Assembly (NCBI GenBank): GCA_001871075.1
Contig: MNUP01000061.1
Location: 1 to 20,314 of the forward strand
Direction of reading: 5' to 3'
Length of the DNA: 20,314 nt
From: Candidatus Desantisbacteria bacterium CG1_02_49_89
GTDB lineage: Bacteria > Desantisbacteria > UBA1551
A model generated the notes under the pieces. That model was not told the origin of the DNA. It did no database searches and saw only the letters and a program-made list of their open reading frames with translations. The translations under genes were made by a program, and so were the position numbers. Numbering within the stretch: position 1 is the stretch's first letter; every line of letters begins with the position of its first letter. This document shows positions 1 through 7,354 of the stretch, in pieces.

Positions 1-27
1 AGAAATATTGTAAGGATATGTTCCATA

Positions 28-243
28 ATGCGAAAAATGAGAAGTAATGAGCTCAAGGAATGGCGGGAGAAATGCAGGCGTCAGCTCAAGCGAACCTTGA
101 AAGAGCGGATGGATTATGGATTTGTTTATACCTACAAACCAGTCATAGATGATGCTAAATCTCGAGTATTTGATACGATGGCAGAATATAGAAAATGGTG
201 TAAAAAAAATTTACCTCGATATTTAGGATACAGTAGAAAATGA
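28..243 (+). CDS. Small hypothetical protein, 71 aa
   Basis: I do not recognise this protein. It is short, very basic and rich in Lys/Arg, with an amphipathic helical N-terminal third (RSNELKEWREKCRRQLKR) and a C-terminal stretch rich in aromatic and basic residues (EYRKWCKKNLPRYLGY). There is no signal peptide or membrane segment. The ATG at 28 is preceded by a weak taagga at about 11-16. The stop overlaps the start of the next gene as ATGA (240-243), so the two are probably translationally coupled. Its DNA is visibly more AT-rich than the methyltransferase gene that follows. The ATGA coupling and the non-random protein ending are the main reasons to call it real. Confidence 0.55.
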   Translation: MRKMRSNELKEWREKCRRQLKRTLKERMDYGFVYTYKPVIDDAKSRVFDTMAEYRKWCKKNLPRYLGYSRK

Positions 244-965
244 ACAAATCGTTACTTGACAGGATTATTGATTTCTACAGGGAATTTGAGAACGCGAATA
301 TCGCGGGGGTGCTTGCGCGCAAGAGCAGGACCTTCAACAGATTCCTGAACTGGTGGCTGGGCAGGAAAAGAAGGCAGTTCCTTTCTTCAAAGAACAAGGA
401 AGAGCTGAACGAAAAGCTCGTAAGGTTTTACGCGCCGTTTTCGCTCTTTTACATGAACGCAAGGCCGGAAAAATATCTCGGCCAGGACATACTGGGCAGA
501 AGGGATTTCTTTATAAGGCACGCGAAACCGCGTGCGATCGACATCGGCATGCAGGACGGGTATTTCGTGCGCGAGATGAAGAAGAACGGCATTGACGCGG
601 TAGGAACTGACTGCCTCAGGGTCATGGTCGAAATGGCCGCCAGGTCTGACCCCGGCGGCGAATACCGCAGATGCTTTGCGGAGAAGGTTCCTTATCCCGA
701 TAATACGTTCCAGACAGCAATATGTTCACATATTCTGGAGCATGTTCTTAAACCAGAAGATGTTCTAACAGAGGCGCGAAGGATACTGAAGCCCGGCGGC
801 AGGATCATAGTTGTCGTGCCGTTCTTTCTTGACATAGAGCCCACTCATCTGCGGGAATACAATAATAAGGAAAGCCTGGTTGCCGAAGTCGGCAAATTCT
901 TCAGGATAGAGAGCTACCACGAAAAGGTCGGCGAAGGCCATGGTTGCATCGGCATCAAAGAATAA
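240..965 (+). CDS. Class I SAM-dependent methyltransferase (Methyltransf_11 type), 241 aa
   Basis: Predicted SAM-dependent methyltransferase with a Rossmann fold in its second half; the substrate is unknown. Motif I is around residues 99-109 (AIDIGMQDGYF), an unusual form in which the usual DxGxGxG glycines are partly replaced by M and Q-D. The acidic residue after beta-2 is D124 (VGTD). A post-motif region, HILEHVLKPEDVLTEARRIL, followed by LKPGGRIIVVVPFF (about 183-196) is typical of Methyltransf_11. The first 95 residues form a basic, helical extension with no recognised domain. The start overlaps the upstream small gene by ATGA. The C-terminus ends soon after the last strand, so the protein looks complete. 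A lipid, glycan or small-molecule target is possible; nothing here decides. Confidence 0.85.
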   Translation: MNKSLLDRIIDFYREFENANIAGVLARKSRTFNRFLNWWLGRKRRQFLSSKNKEELNEKLVRFYAPFSLFYMNARPEKYLGQDILGRRDFFIRHAKPRAIDIGMQDGYFVREMKKNGIDAVGTDCLRVMVEMAARSDPGGEYRRCFAEKVPYPDNTFQTAICSHILEHVLKPEDVLTEARRILKPGGRIIVVVPFFLDIEPTHLREYNNKESLVAEVGKFFRIESYHEKVGEGHGCIGIKE

Positions 966-1184
966 AGCGTGTCAGCGTATCAGAGCAAAAGCAAGGAATA
1001 TTATTGTAACTCAGGGCTTTAGCCCTGATATCAAACCTGAAGGTTTGAGTTACACTTCAAAGGTAGTCTCCCGCCCCGATGTCTATCGGGGCGAGGTCTC
1101 GCCCGCTGAAAGACGGGCGGACAGTGAATTCAGTGCCCTCAGTGTCAAAATAGTTTTTACACTGTAATCATATTCGGGGGTTCG
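966..1184. repeat. Palindromic repeat cluster, copy 1 (modules A and B)
   Basis: This spacer is almost entirely repeat. Module A (1006-1053) has an outer stem GTAACTC/GAGTTAC (1006-1012 with 1047-1053). It encloses two hairpins, CAGGGCT-tt-AGCCCTG (1012-1027) and TCAAACCT-ga-AGGTTTGA (1031-1048), giving a three-way junction. Module B has CGCCCCGAT-gtct-ATCGGGGCG (1072-1093) and CGCCCG/CGGGCG around ctgaaaga (1100-1119). The same A+B order recurs at 8697-8896, where A is interrupted. The first 40 nt (cgtgtcagcgtatcagagca) recur at about 7364-7410. No gene is supported here. Confidence 0.85.
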
Positions 1185-1481
1185 ATGGGATATGAAAAAT
1201 TCATAAAACAGGTGAGCGGGAAGAAAAAGAGCGACTTGATGCTGTTTACGCTGACCACCTGCGGGTGGTGCCAGAAAACAAAGAAACTGCTGAAAGAGCT
1301 GGGCGTGGAATATAAATACGTGGACGTGGACCTGCTTGAAGACAAAGACAAGCAGGAAGCCCAGAAAATAATGACGCGCTGGAACCCCAGGTGTTCTTTC
1401 CCGACCCTGGTTATTAATAACACCAGGGCCATCACTGGTTTCCAGGAAGACCAGCTGAAGGAGCTTGCGGATAATGCGTGA
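1185..1481 (+). CDS. Glutaredoxin-family protein (CGWC active site), 98 aa
   Basis: Small thioredoxin-fold disulfide oxidoreductase of the glutaredoxin family. The active site is C26-G-W-C29 after the first beta strand ([12 protein letters not shown]). The cis-proline loop is SFPTLV at about 71-76, followed by the family's GF motif (ITGFQEDQL). A further Cys (C70) lies next to the cis-Pro loop. Length is normal for the family. CGWC rather than CPYC suggests a thioredoxin-reductase-like or ferredoxin-dependent partner rather than glutathione. It overlaps by 8 nt the following gene, an FTR/rubredoxin fusion that is a likely electron donor. The ATG at 1185 follows a purine/G-rich cggggg, a weak ribosome-binding site. 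Confidence 0.88.
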   Translation: MGYEKFIKQVSGKKKSDLMLFTLTTCGWCQKTKKLLKELGVEYKYVDVDLLEDKDKQEAQKIMTRWNPRCSFPTLVINNTRAITGFQEDQLKELADNA

Positions 1482-1992
1482 TGTCAGCGATAAAGATATA
1501 GATGCTCTCTACGGGATTTTTAAAAAAGACGCGGAGAGCGGCGGGTATTACCTTAATCCCGACACTGGTTTTGCGAAAGAGCTTGTCAGGGGGCTTATTG
1601 CAAATGAAGAAAGATACGGCTATCAGTCCTGTCCCTGCAGGCTTGCTTCGGGTATTAAAGAGGAAGATCTGGATATAATATGCCCCTGTGATTACAGGGA
1701 CGAGGACATTGGGGAATACGGCGCGTGTTACTGCGCGCTTTATGTTTCCGGGGAGATCGCTGAAGGCAAAAAGAGCGCCGGTTCAATCCCGGAGCGCAGG
1801 CCGGCTGCAGAACAAAGAAAGAAAATGAAAACGGAAAAAGAAACAGGCAGGATTGAAAATGGCGGCAAGCTTTCTTTGCCTTTACCGGTGTGGAGGTGCA
1901 AGGTGTGCGGCTACCTGTGCGCCAGGACAGAACCGCCGGAGATCTGCCCTGTCTGTAAGGTAAAAAAAGACCGCTTTGAGCGATTCCTTTAA
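1474..1992 (+). CDS. Ferredoxin-thioredoxin/disulfide reductase catalytic domain fused to rubredoxin, 172 aa
   Basis: The N-terminal domain (about 1-95) carries the three paired-Cys motifs of the FTR catalytic subunit: C53-P-C55, C70-P-C72 and C85-Y-C87. These would bind a [4Fe-4S] cluster beside a redox disulfide. The third motif is CYC rather than the plant/cyanobacterial CHC. After a charged linker (about 96-138) comes a rubredoxin-like domain with C142-x2-C145 and C158-x2-C161 ([22 protein letters not shown]). This FTR-rubredoxin architecture matches what is known as ferredoxin:disulfide reductase in methanogens and some anaerobic bacteria. I chose the ATG at 1474 over the upstream TTG at 1465 because gaaggagc (1457-1464) is well spaced from it. 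It overlaps the glutaredoxin gene by 8 nt, so the pair probably forms a ferredoxin-to-glutaredoxin relay. Confidence 0.88.
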   Translation: MRDVSDKDIDALYGIFKKDAESGGYYLNPDTGFAKELVRGLIANEERYGYQSCPCRLASGIKEEDLDIICPCDYRDEDIGEYGACYCALYVSGEIAEGKKSAGSIPERRPAAEQRKKMKTEKETGRIENGGKLSLPLPVWRCKVCGYLCARTEPPEICPVCKVKKDRFERFL

Positions 1993-2007
1993 CCCAATGC
2001 AAAATAC

Positions 2008-2056
2008 AGTTTATATAGTTTACAGAGTTTACAAAGTTTATATAGTTTACAGAGTT
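2008..2056. repeat. Direct repeat, 22 nt x 2 (period 27)
   Basis: Two copies of agtttatatagtttacag-agtt occur at 2008-2029 and 2035-2056, separated by acaaa-like spacing. Each is itself built of the word agttta/agttt. It is one of several gap-specific word repeats in this window and lies just after the FTR/rubredoxin stop codon. Confidence 0.9.
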
Positions 2057-2071
2057 GAAATCCGTGCCGTA

Positions 2072-2182
2072 GCCCGCCACGAATATTGGCGGGCGAAGGT
2101 CCCTGCGCTAAGCTGCGCAGCAGCTGCAGGGGGCACTTTCGTGTCCCGAAGGGATCCCTTTGGGACTTTCGTGGAAATCTTT
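2072..2182. repeat. Palindromic repeat cluster upstream of araB (modules C and D)
   Basis: It contains GCCCGCC/GGCGGGC (2072-2094, 9-nt loop). A nested hairpin CTGCGC/GCGCAG lies inside CCCTGC/GCAGGG (about 2101-2131, module C). Module D (2144-2165) is a near-perfect palindrome, TCCCGAAGGGATCC then CTTTGGGA, flanked by 9-bp direct repeats ACTTTCGTG (2135-2143, 2165-2173). Module C recurs at about 8928-8972 and D in altered form at about 7511-7533. The last 16 nt (2167-2182) are an exact inverted copy of 3890-3905 beyond araB. Confidence 0.85.
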
Positions 2183-2192
2183 GGAGGAGGTT

Positions 2193-3890
2193 ATGCGTAA
2201 GTATAGTATCGGGCTGGACTTCGGGACGAACTCGGTAAGGGCGCTTCTGGTTGACGTCTCTGACGGCAGCGAAATAGCCACCCATGTCCACGGTTACGGA
2301 TCCGGGGACGCCGGCATTATAACCGACCCGAAGGACGCCAACCTTGCGAGGCAGAATCCGGCTGACTGGATAAAGGGAATAGAGGTTTCGGCAAGGAACG
2401 TGCTCGCGCAGGCGAAAAAAAAGAAAGGTTTCAGGCCTGATGACGTGATCGGCATAGGGGTTGACACGACCGGAAGTACGCCGGTGCCTGTTGATAAAAG
2501 CGGCACCCCGCTTTCGTTTAATAAGGAGTTCAGGAGCAATAAGAACGCGCTTGCGTGGCTATGGAAGGACCACACCGGCATTGCGGAGGCGGAGGAAATA
2601 ACCGCGCTTGCCGCAAAAGAGCATCCCGAATACCTGGCGAAATGCGGCGGCACTTATTCCTCCGAGTGGTTTTTCTCGAAAATACTCCACTGCATCCGCG
2701 TGGACCCGAAGGTGTTTGACGCGGCTTTTTCCTGGGTTGAGTTCGCGGATTACATCCCGGGAAAGCTGACAGGCATAACAGATCCTTTGAAGATGAAACG
2801 CAGCGTCTGCGCTGCGGGCCACAAGGCAATGTACAACGAGGGATGGCAGGGCCTGCCATCCGCTGATTTCCTGGCGAAGCTTGATCCGAAGCTGGGGGAG
2901 CTGAGGAAGAACAGGCTTTACGCGAAAGCGCGCACATCGGATATTTCAGCGGGAAAGCTCAGCCTTGAATGGGCTAAAAAACTGGGCCTGCCCGAAGGTA
3001 TTGCGGTCACGGTCGGGGCTTTTGACGCGCACATGGGCGCGGTAGGCGCTGGAATAAGGCCGGGCGTTCTCTCGAAGATCATCGGCACATCCACCTGCGA
3101 CATGATGGTTGTCCCGCATTCAGAAAAGCTTGCGGATATCCCCGGCCTTTGCGGCATTGTTGACGGTTCGATACTGCCCGGGTATTTCGGGCTTGAAGCT
3201 GGCCAGTCCGCTGTTGGCGACATATTCAACTGGTTTGTCAGTAAAAGCGTGCCGGATGCGTACCAGAAAGAAGCCAGTAAGAAGGGCCTGGATGTCCACG
3301 CGCTTCTCACAAAGAAAGCGGCAAAGTTAAGGCCGGGGGAAAGCGGGCTGCTCGCCCTTGACTGGAACAACGGCAACCGTACCATTCTGGTAGACGCGCG
3401 GCTGACAGGCCTGATGCTGGGCCAGACACTTCACACAAGCGCTGAAGAGATGTACCGCGCCCTGATCGAGGCAACGGGTTTCGGCGCGAAGGTGATAATA
3501 AACCGTTTTGAGGAATACGGCGTCAAAGTAAATGAGGTAGTGAACTGCGGGGGTATAGCCGAAAAGAATCCTCTCCTCATGCAGATCTACGCCGATATAT
3601 TCGGCAGGCCCATGAAGATCTCAAGGAGCGCCCAGACCTGCGCGCTTGGCGCCGCGATATTCGCGGCTGTCGCTGGCGGAGCCTACGGGAGAACCGAGGA
3701 CGCGCAGAAAGCGATGTGCGGGCTTAAAAAAACAGTTTATACGCCGGATGCCGGGAACCGGATGGTATATGAAAAGCTTTTCGGCCTTTACAGGCAGCTG
3801 CACGACGCTTTCGGCGTGAAAGAATATTCGGGCGGTCTTTCGCACGTCATGAAAGAGCTGCTTTCCATAAAAACAGAAGTTAAACGTTAA
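2193..3890 (+). CDS. araB: Ribulokinase, FGGY carbohydrate kinase family, 565 aa
   Basis: Phosphorylates L-ribulose (and probably related ketopentoses) with ATP in the cytoplasm, on the route to xylulose 5-phosphate. The N-terminal FGGY domain starts with GLDFGTNSVRALLVD (about 7-21) and continues with GVDTTGSTPVPVD. GGTYSSEWFFSKILH matches the substrate-binding region of ribulokinases. The catalytic-base segment is AFDAHMGAVGAG, followed by GTSTC. The C-terminal ATP-binding domain has NCGGIAEKNPLLMQIYADI. Length equals that of classical AraB (about 565 aa). The ATG at 2193 has ggaggagg at 2183-2190; an upstream TTG at 2160 lies in a palindrome and is rejected. No araA or araD is visible nearby, so the pentose pathway must be completed elsewhere. 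Inverted 16-bp repeats bracket the gene. Confidence 0.93.
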   Translation: MRKYSIGLDFGTNSVRALLVDVSDGSEIATHVHGYGSGDAGIITDPKDANLARQNPADWIKGIEVSARNVLAQAKKKKGFRPDDVIGIGVDTTGSTPVPVDKSGTPLSFNKEFRSNKNALAWLWKDHTGIAEAEEITALAAKEHPEYLAKCGGTYSSEWFFSKILHCIRVDPKVFDAAFSWVEFADYIPGKLTGITDPLKMKRSVCAAGHKAMYNEGWQGLPSADFLAKLDPKLGELRKNRLYAKARTSDISAGKLSLEWAKKLGLPEGIAVTVGAFDAHMGAVGAGIRPGVLSKIIGTSTCDMMVVPHSEKLADIPGLCGIVDGSILPGYFGLEAGQSAVGDIFNWFVSKSVPDAYQKEASKKGLDVHALLTKKAAKLRPGESGLLALDWNNGNRTILVDARLTGLMLGQTLHTSAEEMYRALIEATGFGAKVIINRFEEYGVKVNEVVNCGGIAEKNPLLMQIYADIFGRPMKISRSAQTCALGAAIFAAVAGGAYGRTEDAQKAMCGLKKTVYTPDAGNRMVYEKLFGLYRQLHDAFGVKEYSGGLSHVMKELLSIKTEVKR

Positions 3891-4206
3891 AAGATTTCCA
3901 CGAAATCACTCTGCCCGTCTTTCAGCGGGCGAGACTTCGCCCACCTGAAAGGATGGGCGAGGAAACCACGAAAAAGGCTTTTTACAGGGATCTTCGAAAG
4001 AGATTTAAATTCCGTCTTACGTCGTAAGTCGTACGTCGTTCGCAAATGATTTTAATAACACGTAAGACGCTCGACGCATGACGCACGACGGTATTATTCA
4101 TCCCGCTGAATCCCTGTTAAAATGTTTAGGATTTTACCCGTAATCATTTTTAAATAATCACTGCAATCTCTTTTAAAATCACTGTAATCAAAAAAAAGGA
4201 GGAAAA
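3891..4206. repeat. 316-nt spacer: inverted palindromic modules and acg-word repeats; no gene
   Basis: It begins with the 16-bp inverted partner (3890-3905) of the sequence before araB. From 3909 to 3936 there is an inverted copy of module B: gcccgtctttcagcgggcga is the reverse complement of part of 1093-1120. The hairpin CGCCCA/TGGGCG follows (about 3935-3957). From 4013 to 4090 lies a word-repeat hairpin in which CGTCTTACG (4013-4021) pairs with CGTAAGACG (4061-4069) and further tcgt/acga words pair; it may terminate araB transcription. From about 4140 the word aatcact(g)taatc repeats up to the strong ribosome-binding site of the next gene. No convincing promoter was found. Confidence 0.8.
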
Positions 4207-4500
4207 GTGATCCTGCTTTGGCCTGTGATTATGCTGTTGCTGGGTATTAAAAAACTGATACTGTTGCTTGTCAGCCTGCACTCCTGGATAGTGTGCCTGA
4301 TAGCGATATTGATGCTTATGTCCGTGCTTATGTGGGACTTCAAGAAGAAAGGGAGGCATCTTTCATATAACCTTGATTCACCGTTTGAACCAAGCCTTAT
4401 GCCCGGTATCTGGGCAATAACATCCGTTGTCATACCTGAAATAAGGGATATAGAGCTTCCGTCCGGGACGTATAAGGTGGGTAAGGTGTGCTGGAACTGA
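4207..4500 (+). CDS. Small predicted membrane protein, 97 aa
   Basis: I do not recognise a family. The first 43 residues are strongly hydrophobic and look like two closely spaced membrane helices (about 1-21 and 25-43) with a short KK-containing break. A basic stop-transfer segment follows (DFKKKGRHL), then a roughly 50-residue soluble tail rich in Pro and Ile/Val (IPEIRDIELPSGTYKVGK). The charge pattern suggests the tail is cytoplasmic. The start is GTG at 4207 with an excellent aaaggaggaaaa (about 4194-4205), the strongest argument that the gene is real. It stands alone between araB and a URO-D-like gene, with repeat spacers on both sides. Confidence 0.6.
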   Translation: MILLWPVIMLLLGIKKLILLLVSLHSWIVCLIAILMLMSVLMWDFKKKGRHLSYNLDSPFEPSLMPGIWAITSVVIPEIRDIELPSGTYKVGKVCWN

Positions 4501-4503
4501 TTT

Positions 4504-4598
4504 TGGTTTGCTGGTCAGTCAGTTTGCTGGTTTCCTGGTTTATAATATAAAATTCCTTTAACCAGCTGACCGATAAACCAGCTAACCAGCTAACACGG
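4504..4598 (+). repeat. ctggtt-word repeat forming a long imperfect hairpin; possible terminator
   Basis: The left arm consists of words gtttgctggt, cagtttgctgg and tttcctggttta. The right arm consists of their complements (aaccagctgacc, taaaccagctaaccagctaac). The arms are separated by an AT-rich loop around 4544-4557. It could act as a factor-independent terminator for the small membrane protein gene, although there is no clean U-tract after it. The right arm runs up to the ribosome-binding site of the next gene. Confidence 0.6.
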
Positions 4599-4606
4599 GA
4601 GTATTT

Positions 4607-5677
4607 GTGTTATACAAAGAAGACTGGGAACAGGCCCAAAAAAGGTTTAAAGCCCTATGGAAGCGCGAGATCATAGACAGGGTGGCGGTGCAGGTTACCG
4701 CGCCCAGGAAAGACTCTGCCGGTTCGTCCAGCTGGGATGGGTGGATGCTTATGAGGGAGCGCGATAATCCCGAAATCGCGATCGCCGAATTTGAAAAATA
4801 TTGCGCCATGACGTATTTCGGCGGCGAGGCTTTCCCGCAACTCTGGATCAACTTCGGCCCCGGGTTCATGGCAACCTATATCGGGGCGGAGCCGAAATTC
4901 GCACCTGACACGGTCTGGTTTGAAACACCCAAGGAATGGCAAGAGCTTAAGGATGTAAGGTTTGACGCGGAAAACAAATGGTGGAAACTGACAAAGAAAT
5001 GCACTGAGCTTTCTTCCGCCGCGGGAAAAGGCAAGTGGATAACCGGAACAACAGACCTGGGCGGACCGCTGGATATAGCCGCATCCCTGAGGGGCACGCA
5101 GGCGCTCCTGCTTGACCTTGTTGAATGCCCGGACAGGGTCAAGGCCCTCACCAAAAATATCAACAGTCTGTGGGCTGATTATTACAACGGGTTTTTTGAG
5201 ATCACTAAGAAGAACGGCATGGAAGGGACCGGGGCGTGGATGGGCCTGTGGTCGCCCCGTAAGTGGTATCCGTTCCAATGCGATTTTTCCGCGATGATCT
5301 CCCCCGAGATGTTTAAGGAATTCGTTGTTCCCGACTTGCTGGAACAGTGCAGGTATCTGGATAATCCAATATACCACTGGGACGGGCCCGGGCAGATACC
5401 CCACCTTGACCTGTTGCTTGACATACCAAAGCTTGACGGCATACAGTGGGTCCCCGGCGCGGGCCAGCCCGGATGCGAATCGCGGAAGTGGTTCCCTCTT
5501 TACAAGCGGATCCAGGAAAAAAAGAAAATGCTCATACTTGGCGGGATCCCGCCCAATAACATAGAGGAGCTTCTGAAGGAAATTTCTCCGAAGGGCCTTT
5601 TGATCAGCACCTGGGCTGCTTCCGAGGACGAGGCGAAGGACCTGCTGAGCAAGGCTGCGAAGTGGTCCGCGCGTTAG
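4607..5677 (+). CDS. URO-D superfamily protein (corrinoid methyltransferase-like), 356 aa
   Basis: Soluble TIM-barrel protein that looks like a divergent member of the uroporphyrinogen decarboxylase / corrinoid-methyltransferase superfamily. N-terminal LWKREIIDRVAVQVTAP is typical of the branch often labelled 'trimethylamine corrinoid protein 2-like'. Further landmarks are TDLGGPLDIAASLRG (about 149-163), GLWSPRKWYPFQCDFSAMISPEMFKEFVVPDL (about 218-249), YHWDGPGQIPHLDLLL and the C-terminal IPPNNIEELLKEISPKGLLIST. The canonical heme-pathway residues are not evident and it should not be called HemE. The substrate is unknown. GTG start at 4607 after cacgggag. It follows araB and a membrane protein with gaps, so a shared operon is uncertain. 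Confidence 0.78.
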   Translation: MLYKEDWEQAQKRFKALWKREIIDRVAVQVTAPRKDSAGSSSWDGWMLMRERDNPEIAIAEFEKYCAMTYFGGEAFPQLWINFGPGFMATYIGAEPKFAPDTVWFETPKEWQELKDVRFDAENKWWKLTKKCTELSSAAGKGKWITGTTDLGGPLDIAASLRGTQALLLDLVECPDRVKALTKNINSLWADYYNGFFEITKKNGMEGTGAWMGLWSPRKWYPFQCDFSAMISPEMFKEFVVPDLLEQCRYLDNPIYHWDGPGQIPHLDLLLDIPKLDGIQWVPGAGQPGCESRKWFPLYKRIQEKKKMLILGGIPPNNIEELLKEISPKGLLISTWAASEDEAKDLLSKAAKWSAR

Positions 5678-5783
5678 CGCGGCTAGCGCCGCAAGTTTCA
5701 CAGTTTCGCGGCTTGAAGGTTTCGCAGTTAAAAATTTGCAATTTGCAATTTGAGATTTGAGATTTGCAATATAAGGGAGAAAA
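5678..5783. repeat. Word-repeat spacer (gtttcgcag / atttgca words)
   Basis: The left half repeats gtttc(a/g)c(a/g)g words. The right half (about 5725-5771) is a run of 7-nt words: atttgca, atttgca, atttgag, atttgag, atttgca. GCGCGGCTAGCGCCGC just after the stop of the URO-D gene can form a short GC hairpin. The spacer ends at aagggaga, the ribosome-binding site of lpxA. Confidence 0.75.
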
Positions 5784-6551
5784 ATGATCCACAAGACGGC
5801 AATAATACATCCTAAGGCGGAACTGGGCAAGGATTGCGACATAGGCCCTTACGTTATCATAGGCGAACACGTAAAAATGGGCAAGGGCGTCCAGGTTATG
5901 CCGCACGCGGTTATCGACGGCTGGACCACCATCGGGGAGGGATGCAAAATATTTCCCCACGCCGTCATAGGCATGATCACGCAGGACCGTAAATACAAGG
6001 GCGGCAGAAGTTACGTGATAATAGGGAAAAACACGACGCTGAGGGAATTTGTGACAATCCACATGGCAACGCCGGAAGAGGGAAAGACCGTTGTCGGGGA
6101 TAACTGCCTTTTGCTTGCCTACTGCCACGTCGCGCACGAATGCATCCTGGGGAACGGCATTATAATGTCGAATGCCGTGAACCTCGGGGGCCACGTGGTC
6201 GTTCAGGACAACGCGATAATCGGAGGCATGACAGGCGTGCATCAGTTCTGCCGCGTCGGTAAGTATTCGTTTACCGGCGCTTGCTCTAAGATCTCCCAGG
6301 ATGTCCCGCCCTATATGCTCGGTGAGGGCAACCCGCTCAAGATCTACAGCCCGAACGTGGTGGGGCTTGAGCGAAATAACTTCTCTGACGAAACCAGGGA
6401 CGCGCTTAAGAAAGCGTACAAGCTCCTCTATATTTCGGGCCTGAACGTTTCCCAGGCAATCGAGAAGATAAAACAGGACCTGCCTCAGATACAGGAAATA
6501 CAGGAACTGCTTACTTTTATAGCGGAGAGCGAGCGGGGAATTACCAAATGA
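5784..6551 (+). CDS. lpxA: Acyl-ACP--UDP-N-acetylglucosamine O-acyltransferase, 255 aa
   Basis: First committed step of lipid A synthesis: transfers a 3-hydroxyacyl chain from ACP to the 3-OH of UDP-GlcNAc in the cytoplasm. The left-handed beta-helix is visible as hexapeptide repeats from residue 5 to about 180 (IHPKAELGKDCDIGPYVIIG and onward). H118 in CHVAHEC aligns with the catalytic His125 of E. coli LpxA. H137 (GGH) and H153 (GMTGVHQF) align with its His144 and His160. The C-terminal helical domain follows (FSDETRDALKKAYKLLYISG). Length is as expected. The ATG at 5784 follows aagggag, and the stop overlaps the next gene as ATGA. lpxB is 2.5 kb downstream rather than adjacent; lpxC, lpxD and fabZ are absent from the window. 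Confidence 0.95.
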   Translation: MIHKTAIIHPKAELGKDCDIGPYVIIGEHVKMGKGVQVMPHAVIDGWTTIGEGCKIFPHAVIGMITQDRKYKGGRSYVIIGKNTTLREFVTIHMATPEEGKTVVGDNCLLLAYCHVAHECILGNGIIMSNAVNLGGHVVVQDNAIIGGMTGVHQFCRVGKYSFTGACSKISQDVPPYMLGEGNPLKIYSPNVVGLERNNFSDETRDALKKAYKLLYISGLNVSQAIEKIKQDLPQIQEIQELLTFIAESERGITK

Positions 6552-7354
6552 CCGATTGGATAATTAGTAAGATCCCAGTTTCATTAAAAATTATTTTAGT
6601 TTGTTCGGTAATCCTGCTATGGACTATGGTCTATGGACCATGGACTAGTAGCTTTGCGCAGCAAAGCTACTACTTCGGCTACAAGCTTTCCTTCTACAAT
6701 CTGTTCTCGCCGCAAATGTACGCTTTCCGCCGGGCCCACCAGTTCACGGTCGGCTGCGAAGGCACATATCTCCCCAGCCCCGCGGTTTTCAACATTGAAG
6801 CCCAGTATAACTGGATCGACGAAGTGAACGGGAAGGTTTCTTCCCACAACCTGACTGCCTGGGTCATGAGCATCAGCGGGATATCAAATGGCACAGACAC
6901 CGTGAAGATGCAGTTCAGGCGCTTCGTGAACCTTGTGAACCATGAGCTGGATAACAGCTGCGTCTCGCTCGAATACCAGAAGATCTTTACGGCAGGTTGC
7001 GACAACCTGTTCGCCAGGGTTCGGGCAGGCGCCGGTTTCTCCGGGAAACTTCTGCCTTTATACGGGGCGAATTTGCAGTACCAGCCTTCGTCCAATTCGT
7101 CAATCAATGTCAACCTGAACTGGCTTGAGGACGGTGAGGATAACCCCGAGTTTGTTTTTAAGCTGCCGGTTTCAGCCGGCATTGAAGGCAGGTTCAGGTC
7201 GCAGGATACATATCTGGGATGGCAGCCTGCCGGGGACGGCATAGGCGCTGAATTCGTCTGGGATCCTTTGAAAACGAATATGATGACCAGCAGTGAGGGC
7301 AAAATAACGCACTACTGGCTCAAAGGCTACGTCGGCAACCGCTTTCTTTTTTAA
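6548..7354 (+). CDS. Secreted beta-rich protein, probable outer-membrane or periplasmic, 268 aa
   Basis: No named family recognised. The N-terminus has a long signal peptide: a basic start (ISKIPVSLK), hydrophobic IILVCSVILLW, then a cleavage-like SSFA|QQ at about residues 34-39. The mature part is rich in alternating aromatic/polar strands (YYFGYKLSFYNLFS, HQFTVGCEGTYLP, FNIEAQYNWI, SINVNLNWLEDGED), and the chain ends in aromatic GNRFLF. Both suggest a small beta-barrel or outer-membrane-associated protein. It is coupled to lpxA by ATGA, consistent with an envelope role. The DNA for the signal peptide contains word repeats (ctatgga) and a perfect 12-bp-stem palindrome at the cleavage site, as if spacer repeats had become coding. 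Confidence 0.7.
   Translation: MTDWIISKIPVSLKIILVCSVILLWTMVYGPWTSSFAQQSYYFGYKLSFYNLFSPQMYAFRRAHQFTVGCEGTYLPSPAVFNIEAQYNWIDEVNGKVSSHNLTAWVMSISGISNGTDTVKMQFRRFVNLVNHELDNSCVSLEYQKIFTAGCDNLFARVRAGAGFSGKLLPLYGANLQYQPSSNSSINVNLNWLEDGEDNPEFVFKLPVSAGIEGRFRSQDTYLGWQPAGDGIGAEFVWDPLKTNMMTSSEGKITHYWLKGYVGNRFLF
6616..6672 (+). repeat. Word repeat plus perfect palindrome inside the signal-peptide coding region
   Basis: The words ctatggac, tatggt, ctatgga and ccatggac (6617-6645) include the hairpin ATGGTC-tatg-GACCAT. Directly after comes TAGTAGCTTTGC-gca-GCAAAGCTACTA (6646-6672), a perfect 12-bp stem with a 3-nt loop. It encodes the residues around the predicted cleavage site (SSFAQQSYY). Confidence 0.9.

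Noticed and set aside
940-1167. 75-codon open frame on the plus strand across the repeat cluster
   Set aside because: It consists of palindromic module sequence and overlaps the methyltransferase end; no protein features.
2008-2056. CRISPR array
   Set aside because: Only two direct repeats with a 5-nt spacer and no spacer-repeat alternation; no cas genes in the window.
2160-2192. TTG start of araB at 2160
   Set aside because: It lies in a palindrome. The ATG at 2193 has ggaggagg at ideal spacing and gives the family N-terminus.
4655-5842. 395-codon open frame on the minus strand
   Set aside because: It is antisense to the URO-D-like gene, which has clear family features and a start signal. 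The minus frame has low-complexity composition and no recognisable domain.
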